Shown piece by piece: positions 1 through 4,825 of a stretch of 10,629 bases of DNA; position 1 is the first letter of the stretch; each line of letters starts with the position of its first letter. The notes under the pieces are model-generated. The model was not told where the DNA came from and did not search any database. It saw only the letters and a program-made list of their open reading frames with translations. The position numbers and the translations under genes are program-made. Location of the stretch: the NCBI GenBank assembly GCA_934589145.1, contig CAKTNW010000052.1:1-10629 (forward strand), read 5' to 3'. The stretch is from an uncultured Oscillospiraceae bacterium. Lineage in GTDB: Bacteria > Bacillota > Clostridia > Oscillospirales > Oscillospiraceae.

Positions 1-152
1 GGCAGATACCGGCTCAGCAGCGTCAGCACCTGATCCATATAAAGGCCCAGCGTGGGGATCTGCTCCCATGTGGGCAGGCGATAGCGCTGCAGATAGTGGC
101 TCCACCGCCGCAGCTTGCCGGCCACCAGCCGGGAATCGTATTTTTCGTGCAT
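1..152 (-). CDS. DUF1836 domain protein, N-terminal part (runs off left edge)
   Basis: The first 50 codons of a leftward gene are present; the rest lies outside the window. The ATG at 152-150 is preceded by a good ribosome binding site (GAGGGAG about 5 bases upstream). The peptide begins MHEKYDSRLVAGKLRRW and contains RLPTWEQIP followed by LYMDQVLTLL. This resembles the start of DUF1836 proteins, where a basic helical stretch is followed by an 'LPxWxxxPxxxLYMDQV' segment. The biochemical role of DUF1836 is not established; its helical, basic character is often taken to suggest DNA binding, which is inference. The gene is divergent from degV and the two promoters are only about 20 bp apart, so it may share regulation with degV. 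Confidence 0.7.
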   Translation of the reverse strand, partial: MHEKYDSRLVAGKLRRWSHYLQRYRLPTWEQIPTLGLYMDQVLTLLSRYL

Positions 153-186
153 GTGTCTCCCTCTCTCCGGATGCGTATTTACCAGA

Positions 187-215
187 AGTATAACACATAC
201 TGTGAAAAATGACAA
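187..215 (-). promoter_or_regulatory. Sigma-A type promoter for the DUF1836 gene
   Basis: On the minus strand, TTGTCA (215-210) and TATACT (192-187) are separated by 17 bp; each matches consensus at 5 of 6 bases. The start codon lies about 35 bp downstream. A small CACA-TAC-TGTG dyad (194-204) sits in the spacer. Confidence 0.65.
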
Positions 216-220
216 GTCAA

Positions 221-233
221 ACCGCGCCGCGGT
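221..233. promoter_or_regulatory. 13-bp palindrome between two divergent promoters, candidate shared operator
   Basis: ACCGCG-C-CGCGGT is a perfect inverted repeat with 6-bp arms. It lies in the short gap between the -35 boxes of the leftward DUF1836 promoter (210-215) and the rightward degV promoter (235-240). It is a GC-rich island in an otherwise AT-rich gap. The placement suits a regulator acting on both genes, but no family can be assigned from the sequence. Confidence 0.35.
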
Positions 234-234
234 A

Positions 235-262
235 TTGACATGTCTCAAAAAGTCGATATAAT
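235..262 (+). promoter_or_regulatory. Sigma-A promoter for the degV-family gene
   Basis: TTGACA (235-240) and TATAAT (257-262) are both perfect consensus hexamers with a 16-bp spacer. Transcription would start near 269, leaving a 5' leader of about 29 nt before the ATG at 298. Confidence 0.8.
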
Positions 263-297
263 AATATGCATCATTAGATACAAACGAGGTATTCATT

Positions 298-1179
298 ATG
301 TCCTTTGTCATCTCCACCGATACTTCCGCCAATCTGCCCACCGCGGAGCTGCAATGGCACCAGCTATACCTGCTGCCCTTTTCCTATATTGTCGACGATG
401 TCGAGCACCAGTGCCTTGACCTGACCGCCTTTGACGGCGACGCCTACTATGAGCTGCTGCGCCATACCCCCGCCAGCACCTCCATGATCTCCATGGAGCA
501 GTACCGCCAGCTGTGGGAGCCCCTGCTGCAGGAGGGACAGGACGTGCTGCATGTGGGCATGTCCTCCGGCATCAGCGGCGCGTACCAGTCGGCGGTGATG
601 GCCGCCCGTGAGCTGCGGGAGGCGTATCCCAATCGCCGCCTGGTGGTGTTCGACACCCGCGCCGCCTCGCTGGGCGAGGGCATCCAGGTGCTCCACGCCG
701 CCACCTGCCGGGAGGCGGGCTATACCCTGGACGAGACGGTGCGCGAGCTGACGGAGCTGCGGCCCCGCATCCGTCAGATCTTCACTGTGGACGACCTGAT
801 GCACCTGCGCCGGGGCGGCCGTGTGTCCGCCGTGTCCGCCGCCGTGGGCACCGCCCTGCGGATCAAGCCCCTGCTGAAGGGGGACGAGGCGGGCCGCATC
901 GTGGTGTTCGGCAAGGTGCAGGGCCGCAAGCGGTCTGTCCGCGCCCTGGCGGACAACTTCGCCGCCAACGCCGAGCTGTTGGGCCGCTGGCCCGTGGGCA
1001 TCGCCCACGCCGGATGCCGGGACGAGGCCCTGGCCCTGGCCGCCATGCTGAAGGAGTACGCCCCCAAGGCCCGCGTCATCGTGGTGGACTACGAACCCGT
1101 CACCGGCAGCCATGTGGGCCCCGGCGCGCTGGCCATGTTCTATGTGGCCAAGGATCCATGGCCTTCGTCTATTTGCTGA
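298..1179 (+). CDS. DegV family fatty-acid-binding protein
   Basis: The 293-residue protein matches the DegV/EDD fold. It starts with the typical FVISTDTSANLP strand-loop and has TSMISMEQY around residue 60, the SSGISGAYQSA ligand-binding loop at residues 89-99, and a C-terminal GSHVGPGALAMFY segment. DegV proteins bind a fatty acyl chain in a cleft; in Gram-positive bacteria the related FakB proteins present exogenous fatty acids to the kinase FakA. No fakA is in the window, so the specific role is inference. Length (about 280-300) is normal. The ATG at 298 has GAGG 8 bases upstream and is the only start fitting the promoter. It appears monocistronic, although no clear terminator follows it before the next promoter. 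The last residues (KDPWPSSIC) extend slightly past the usual end. Confidence 0.9.
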   Translation: MSFVISTDTSANLPTAELQWHQLYLLPFSYIVDDVEHQCLDLTAFDGDAYYELLRHTPASTSMISMEQYRQLWEPLLQEGQDVLHVGMSSGISGAYQSAVMAARELREAYPNRRLVVFDTRAASLGEGIQVLHAATCREAGYTLDETVRELTELRPRIRQIFTVDDLMHLRRGGRVSAVSAAVGTALRIKPLLKGDEAGRIVVFGKVQGRKRSVRALADNFAANAELLGRWPVGIAHAGCRDEALALAAMLKEYAPKARVIVVDYEPVTGSHVGPGALAMFYVAKDPWPSSIC

Positions 1180-1222
1180 ACATTTCCCGCTCTTTTCCGG
1201 TGGACTTTGTGTGTCCTGCCCA

Positions 1223-1251
1223 TAGACAATCGGAAACGTTCAGCCTATAAT
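1223..1251 (+). promoter_or_regulatory. Sigma-A promoter for the Cys leader and cysK-cysE
   Basis: TAGACA (1223-1228, 5 of 6 matches) and a perfect TATAAT (1246-1251) are separated by 17 bp. Transcription would begin near 1258, about 27 nt before the leader-peptide ATG at 1285. The rest of the gap after degV (1180-1222) shows no hairpin or other element. Confidence 0.75.
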
Positions 1252-1284
1252 GTCAGTAGGATTTAAGAAAAGGAGATTTCACGT

Positions 1285-1389
1285 ATGATGTTCCGCACCT
1301 GTTGTGATAGCTGTCTGTCCATGTGTTGCATGGGCACGCTTCGCTGTGCGTTTGAAGGTCATACGTTTTCCCACCGCGCCAGGAAATAG
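1285..1389 (+). CDS. Cysteine-rich leader peptide, 34 aa, upstream of cysK
   Basis: This short gene has a strong ribosome binding site (AAAAGGAGA at 1268-1276, GGAG ending 9 bases before ATG) and ends at TAG 1387-1389. It encodes 34 residues, MMFRTCCDSCLSMCCMGTLR at the start, with Cys at positions 6, 7, 10, 14, 15 and 21. Five of the six Cys codons are TGT, whereas the alanine-racemase-family gene downstream uses TGC for five of its six. The gene sits between its own promoter and an intrinsic terminator that precedes cysK. That is the layout of an amino-acid attenuation leader in which ribosome stalling on scarce Cys-tRNA permits read-through. Alternatively the CC-x2-C-x3-CC pattern could make a small metal- or thiol-binding peptide. 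The leader reading is favoured because the surrounding RNA can form competing structures. Confidence 0.75.
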   Translation: MMFRTCCDSCLSMCCMGTLRCAFEGHTFSHRARK

Positions 1390-1412
1390 GCGCGGAAGGT
1401 GTGTTTATCACG

Positions 1413-1449
1413 CAGAGGGTGTATGAGCTTCATACACCCTCTGTTTTTT
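1413..1449 (+). terminator. Intrinsic terminator (attenuator) before cysK
   Basis: A 14-bp uninterrupted stem (1413-1426 with 1430-1443) with a 3-nt loop is followed at once by six T residues (1444-1449). It lies 24 nt after the leader-peptide stop and 74 nt before cysK, so full-strength termination here would silence cysK-cysE. Confidence 0.9.
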
Positions 1450-1461
1450 ATTTGCGCAAAT
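1450..1461. repeat. 12-bp perfect palindrome after the attenuator
   Basis: ATTTGCGCAAAT is a perfect palindrome directly after the terminator's T-run. Beyond two non-Watson-Crick positions, the flanking T-run (1444-1447) can also pair with the A-run (1464-1467). It could be an operator, or a hairpin at the 5' end of read-through mRNA. From 1468 to the cysK ribosome binding site (AAAGGA, 1509-1514) nothing else was seen. Confidence 0.35.
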
Positions 1462-1522
1462 GTAAAAAAATACCAACCAACACTGACATTGAACATTTTT
1501 AGAAAAAGAAAGGACGAACATT

Positions 1523-2452
1523 ATGGCTATCTATCATTCTGTATCTGAGCTTGTCGGCAACACCCCCCTGCTGAGCGTGGACAACTACGCCCGCCAGCGT
1601 CAGCTGGACGCCACCATTCTGGTGAAGCTGGAGCGCTTCAACCCCGCGGGAAGCGCCAAGGATCGTATCGCCTTGGAGATGCTGAACCAGGCGGAGGCCA
1701 CCGGCGCGCTGCAGCCCGGCGGCACCGTCATCGAGCCCACCTCCGGCAACACCGGTATCGGCCTGGCCGCCATGGCCGTGTCCCGCGGCTACCGTGTCAT
1801 CCTCACCATGCCCTCCTCCATGAGCGCCGAGCGCCGCGCCATGCTGAAGGCCTACGGCGCCGAGCTGGTGCTGGTGGAGACCGGCGGCATGGCCGGTGCC
1901 GTGGCCAAGGCTCAGGAGCTGGCCGCCTCCATCCCCGGCAGCTTCATCCCCAGCCAGTTCGATAACCCCGCCAATCCCTCCGCTCACTACAAGACCACCG
2001 GCCCCGAGATCTGGCGGGATACCGACGGTCATGTGGATATCTTCGTGGCCGGCGTGGGCACCGGCGGCACCGTCAGCGGTGTGGGCCGCTATCTGAAGGA
2101 GCAGAACCCCAACGTCCATATCGTGGCGGTGGAGCCCGCCACCTCCCCCCTGCTGAGCCAGGGTCATGCTGGCCCTCACGGTCTGCAGGGCATCGGCGCC
2201 AACTTCGTGCCCAAGAACTATGACGCCGCGGTAGTGGACGAGATCGTCACCGTGGCGGATCAGGACGCCTACCGCACCGGCCGCCTGCTGGCCCGCACCG
2301 AGGGCGTCATGGCCGGTATCACCTCCGGCGCCGCCCTGTGGGCCGCCGACGAGCTGGCCCGCCGTCCCGAGAACAAGGGCAAGACCATCGTAGCCCTGCT
2401 GCCCGACGACGGCAACCGTTACCTGTCCACCCCCCTGTGGTCGGAGGAATAA
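1523..2452 (+). CDS. cysK: Cysteine synthase (O-acetylserine sulfhydrylase)
   Basis: The PLP enzyme converts O-acetylserine and sulfide to cysteine and acetate. The 309 residues match the family length and show its landmarks: the PLP lysine K46 in NPAGSAKDR, the substrate loop TSGNTG at 73-78, the phosphate-binding GVGTGGT loop at 177-183, the C-terminal GITSGAALWAA, and the closing PDDGNRYLSTPLW. The ATG has AAAGGA 8 bases upstream. Pairing with cysE directly downstream supports CysK rather than a cystathionine synthase. The protein contains no cysteine residue, which suits an enzyme that must be made when cysteine is scarce. Expression is probably set by the Cys leader and terminator upstream. 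Confidence 0.95.
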   Translation: MAIYHSVSELVGNTPLLSVDNYARQRQLDATILVKLERFNPAGSAKDRIALEMLNQAEATGALQPGGTVIEPTSGNTGIGLAAMAVSRGYRVILTMPSSMSAERRAMLKAYGAELVLVETGGMAGAVAKAQELAASIPGSFIPSQFDNPANPSAHYKTTGPEIWRDTDGHVDIFVAGVGTGGTVSGVGRYLKEQNPNVHIVAVEPATSPLLSQGHAGPHGLQGIGANFVPKNYDAAVVDEIVTVADQDAYRTGRLLARTEGVMAGITSGAALWAADELARRPENKGKTIVALLPDDGNRYLSTPLWSEE

Positions 2453-2454
2453 GC

Positions 2455-3315
2455 GTGTACGAGGATCATATTCGCGCCGCGGCCAGCGTCATGGCCGAGA
2501 CCATGAAAAACGCCGCCATCCCCATGTATGGCAGCCGTCTGCGCCTGCCTGAGCGCAAGGCCATCATCACGCTGCTGAAGGAGATGCGTCAGCTGCTGTT
2601 CCCCGCCTATTTCGGGGATCCGGCGCTGATGACACTGGCCGCGGCGGATTATGCCGCCCTTTTACTGGAACGGATTGAGACCGGCCTGGCCCGCCAGATC
2701 GCCCTGGCGCTGCCGGTGGAGCAGGAGGATCAGGCGCCCCGCATTGCCCGTGAGGTGGTGGATCAGCTGCCCCGCATCCAGCAGCTGCTGCTGACGGACA
2801 TCGACGCCATCTTTGACGGCGACCCCGCCGCCCAGAACCGGGAGGAGATCGTGCTGGCCTATCCGGGCCTCTTCGCCATCTTCGCCTACCGGGTCAGCCA
2901 CGAGCTGTACCTGCGCCATGTGCCCACCATTCCCCGCATGATGTCCGAGTATGCCCACAGCCGCACCGGTATCGACATCCACCCCGGCGCACAGATCGGC
3001 AGCTACTTCTTCATCGACCACGGCACCGGCATCGTGGTGGGCGAGACCACCGTCATCGGCGACCATGTGAAGCTGTACCAGGGCGTGACCCTGGGTGCCC
3101 TCAGTCCCCGGGGCGGCCGTGCCCACAGCAGCGGCAAGCGCCATCCCACCGTGGGCGACGGCGCCACCATCTACTCCGGCGCCTCCATCTTCGGCGGCGA
3201 GACCACCATCGGCGAGAACGCCGTGGTGGGCGGCAACGCCTTCCTGACGGAGTCGGTGGCGGACAATGCCCGCGTGGTGATCCGCCCGCCCGAGACCATC
3301 ATCCACAATTTATAA
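2455..3315 (+). CDS. cysE: Serine O-acetyltransferase (CysE/EpsC type)
   Basis: This enzyme transfers acetyl from acetyl-CoA to serine, making the O-acetylserine used by CysK. The GTG at 2455 is the chosen start: it lies 2 bases after the cysK stop and has GGAGG (2443-2447) inside the last cysK codons, so translation is probably coupled. Starts further upstream would overlap cysK, and ATG 2491 has no ribosome binding site. The 286 residues comprise an N-terminal helical region (about 1-165) and a left-handed beta-helix of hexapeptide repeats from GIDIHPGAQIG onward. Catalytic residues fit D188-H189 in FIDHGTGIVVGET and H230 in GKRHPTVG. No cysteine is present. The C-terminus ends IIHNL, whereas classical CysE ends in the isoleucine that inserts into CysK, so complex formation may be altered. 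Confidence 0.93.
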   Translation: MYEDHIRAAASVMAETMKNAAIPMYGSRLRLPERKAIITLLKEMRQLLFPAYFGDPALMTLAAADYAALLLERIETGLARQIALALPVEQEDQAPRIAREVVDQLPRIQQLLLTDIDAIFDGDPAAQNREEIVLAYPGLFAIFAYRVSHELYLRHVPTIPRMMSEYAHSRTGIDIHPGAQIGSYFFIDHGTGIVVGETTVIGDHVKLYQGVTLGALSPRGGRAHSSGKRHPTVGDGATIYSGASIFGGETTIGENAVVGGNAFLTESVADNARVVIRPPETIIHNL

Positions 3316-3316
3316 G

Positions 3317-3348
3317 AAAAAGGGAGACAGATCGTGTCTCCCTTTTTT
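3317..3348 (+). terminator. Intrinsic terminator after cysE
   Basis: A 13-bp stem (3317-3329 with 3335-3347; core GGGAGACA/TGTCTCCC) with a 5-nt loop and a run of six T residues (3343-3348) starts 2 bases after the cysE stop. It closes the cysteine unit. Confidence 0.9.
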
Positions 3349-3401
3349 CTTGCCTCCGGCATATTTCCCCGCCGCCATGCCACACTAAGGAGCGGAAAAG
3401 T

Positions 3402-3443
3402 ATGAGTTCCCTGAAACATTTTTCCCCGCTGATGCGTAAATAA
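3402..3443 (+). CDS. Possible 13-aa peptide upstream of the racemase gene
   Basis: An ATG at 3402 has AAGGAG (3387-3392) at ideal distance and opens a frame reading MSSLKHFSPLMRK before TAA. It lies between the cysE terminator and the promoter at 3459, but no convincing promoter is visible upstream of it, so it may not be transcribed except by read-through. It resembles nothing recognised. It could equally be a chance ribosome-binding-like motif. Confidence 0.2.
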   Translation: MSSLKHFSPLMRK

Positions 3444-3458
3444 TATGTATCCCTTTAC

Positions 3459-3487
3459 TTGACAAAAAGGACTACATGGCGTAGTCT
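3459..3487 (+). promoter_or_regulatory. Promoter with overlapping dyad, candidate repressor-controlled promoter
   Basis: A perfect -35 TTGACA (3459-3464) is followed after 17 bp by a weak -10, TAGTCT (3482-3487). A perfect inverted repeat, GACTAC-ATGGC-GTAGTC (3470-3486), fills the spacer and covers the -10 box. The half-sites ACTAC/GTAGT resemble those of BlaI/MecI/CopY-type repressors, although the spacing is one base wider than in their usual sites. A repressor bound here would block transcription of the racemase-family gene. The dyad and -35 are seen directly; the regulator type is inference. Confidence 0.5.
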
Positions 3488-3528
3488 ATCTGTGACCGCA
3501 CCATGTTGTTCCCACAGGAGAAAACATT

Positions 3529-4512
3529 ATGGCAGAATTACTCGTCAATACCGGGGCGATCCTGGCCAACTACCGGCGCTATACCGACGGTGGTCAGGTG
3601 ATCCCCGTTCTTAAGGGCAACGGCTACGGCCTGGGCGCGCAGCAGCTTCGTGACGTGCTGGCAAAGGCGGGCGTTACCCTGTTTGCCTGCGCCACACCGG
3701 AGGAGGCGCTGGCTCTGGCCCAGCCGGATACCAATATCCTGCTTCTCAGCTGTGTCCACGATCCGGCGCTGCTGCGCTCCCTGCTTCAGCGGCGGGTGAT
3801 CCTCTCGGTCGAGAGCTTCGCCCAGGCCCAGGCTATCGACGCCCTGCATATGGAGGGCCGGATCCACCTGGCGGTGGACACCGGCTTCGGCCGCTTTGGC
3901 TTTCCGCCGGAGCAGGTGGAGACAATGAAGCAGGTATTCGACCTGCCCAACGTGAGGGTACAGGGCATTTTCTCCCACTTCCGGGGTCCTGCCGCCGCCC
4001 CGGCACAGTTCGCCCGGTTCAGCCGGGTGCTGCTGGAGCTGGACGGCTGCCCCGTGGGGCTGCGCCACATCGCCGCCACCCACACGGCGGACGTGCCCCA
4101 GTACCGCCTGGACGCGGTGCGCATCGGCTCCGGCCTCACCGGCATCGGCGGCGGCACCCCGGCGGCCACGCTGCAGGCCGCCGTATGCACCGTGCACCGC
4201 CTGAAGAAGGGCGACCGGGTGGGCTATGGCGACGCCCTGCTGCGCCGGGATACGGATGTGGCCGTCCTGGCGGTGGGCACGGCGGACGGCGCGTTCACCT
4301 ACCGTTACCGGGGCCTTCGGGCCTGCTGGCAGCAGCGTAAGCGCTGGGTCACCATCAACGGTACCCGCGTCCCGGTCATCAGTCCGCCGGGCATGACCCA
4401 CACCCTGGTGGATGTGACGGGCCTTGGCTGCCGCCCCGGCGATATGGCGGTGATCCCCCACGACCTGGTGCTGACCAGCCCCAGCGTCCCCCGCCGGTAT
4501 ACGGAAGCGTAA
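3529..4512 (+). CDS. Alanine racemase family PLP protein, short and divergent
   Basis: The fold-type III PLP enzyme family interconverts L- and D-alanine for peptidoglycan. Key residues are visible: the PLP lysine K29 in PVLKGNGYGLG, R122 in DTGFGRFGF, H150 in FSHF, R198 in AVRIGSG (the residue contacting the PLP ring nitrogen), the catalytic tyrosine Y233 in VGYGD, M289 in GMTHTLVDVTG, and an active-site-entry tyrosine Y324 in VPRRY. The protein has 327 residues versus about 370 for typical Alr, and several signatures drift: THFA becomes FSHF, RPGIALYG becomes RIGSGLTGI, and the usual MDQ motif becomes GMTHT. It is probably still a racemase, but substrate (alanine, serine or other) cannot be stated. 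The ATG has AGGAGA 7 bases upstream. Its promoter bears a dyad, so it is probably regulated alone. Confidence 0.8.
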   Translation: MAELLVNTGAILANYRRYTDGGQVIPVLKGNGYGLGAQQLRDVLAKAGVTLFACATPEEALALAQPDTNILLLSCVHDPALLRSLLQRRVILSVESFAQAQAIDALHMEGRIHLAVDTGFGRFGFPPEQVETMKQVFDLPNVRVQGIFSHFRGPAAAPAQFARFSRVLLELDGCPVGLRHIAATHTADVPQYRLDAVRIGSGLTGIGGGTPAATLQAAVCTVHRLKKGDRVGYGDALLRRDTDVAVLAVGTADGAFTYRYRGLRACWQQRKRWVTINGTRVPVISPPGMTHTLVDVTGLGCRPGDMAVIPHDLVLTSPSVPRRYTEA

Positions 4513-4519
4513 AAAATAT

Positions 4520-4552
4520 CCCCCGGCAAACACGCATGTTTCCGGAGGTTTT
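4520..4552. terminator. Bidirectional terminator hairpin 1
   Basis: A stem formed by 4520-4532 and 4537-4548 has a CGCA loop, one bulged C and one mismatch. It is followed by TTTT on the plus strand (4549-4552) and by a run of six T residues on the minus strand (4516-4511). It can end the racemase gene from the left and the small membrane-protein gene from the right. Confidence 0.7.
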
Positions 4553-4560
4553 CATAAGAT

Positions 4561-4596
4561 AACCCCCGCGTCTGTCAGGTGACAGGCGCGGGGGTT
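4561..4596. terminator. GC-rich hairpin 2 between convergent genes
   Basis: A 16-bp stem (4561-4576 with 4581-4596, one G-T pair) with an AGGT loop lies 12 bases downstream of the small membrane-protein stop on the minus strand. T-runs on either side are weak, so it probably acts together with the adjacent hairpin at 4520-4552, or as a 3' end stabiliser. Confidence 0.65.
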
Positions 4597-4608
4597 CATA
4601 TTGTGTTC

Positions 4609-4794
4609 TTACCGCTTCTTCTTGTTCATCATGACCAGCACCACCACGATGGCGATGACGGCCACAACGGCCAGGACGATCATCAGGGGGATATTGCTCT
4701 CGTCACCGGTGACAGCAGGGGTGATGCCCCAGGCAGAGACGGTCATCAGTGTGCACAGCGCGGCGCACAGCAACATGGAAACAACATGCTTCAT
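4609..4794 (-). CDS. Small 61-aa membrane peptide with sorting-signal-like tail
   Basis: The start is the ATG at 4794-4792 because AAGAGGAGA lies about 8 bases upstream; an upstream start would add seven residues but lacks a ribosome binding site. The protein has an N-terminal hydrophobic segment like a signal peptide (MKHVVSMLLCAALCTLMTVS), a very short outside stretch (WGITPAVTGDESN), a second hydrophobic span (IPLMIVLAVVAVIAIVVVLV) and a basic end NKKKR. The TGDESN-hydrophobic-KKKR order is that of a sortase C-terminal signal (xPxTGD), but the motif here reads TPAVTGD, so it is degenerate or abandoned. It begins 31 bases after the M23 peptidase stop on the same strand and probably shares its transcript. 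No function can be assigned. Confidence 0.7.
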   Translation of the reverse strand: MKHVVSMLLCAALCTLMTVSAWGITPAVTGDESNIPLMIVLAVVAVIAIVVVLVMMNKKKR

Positions 4795-4825
4795 AGAAAT
4801 TCTCCTCTTTCCCAATCGGTTCTGT

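Larger units (their letters stand above)
1281..1449 (+). promoter_or_regulatory. Predicted cysteine-responsive transcription attenuator
   Basis: Four RNA segments can pair in sequence. Segment 1 (1281-1293, spanning the leader start codon) pairs with segment 2 (1354-1366) at 12 of 13 positions including one G-U. Segment 2 (1353-1366) pairs with segment 3 (1419-1432) at 13 of 14 positions including two G-U pairs. Segment 3 is the 5' arm and loop of the terminator, whose 3' arm (segment 4) ends at 1443. All six Cys codons (1300-1347) lie between segments 1 and 2, so a ribosome stalled there would keep 1 and 2 apart, letting 2 pair with 3 and abolish the terminator. A further 7-bp GC hairpin (1374-1380 with 1389-1395) surrounds the leader stop codon. 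The pairings are read by eye; the mechanism is inferred by analogy with trp and his attenuators. Confidence 0.65.

Noticed and set aside
1235..1240. AACGTT palindrome between the -35 and -10 of the cysK promoter
   Set aside because: Six bases with no extended symmetry are expected by chance.
3538..4533. 331-codon minus-strand open frame opposite the racemase gene
   Set aside because: It is a shadow of the racemase-family frame, has no family-like motif, and runs over the terminator region.
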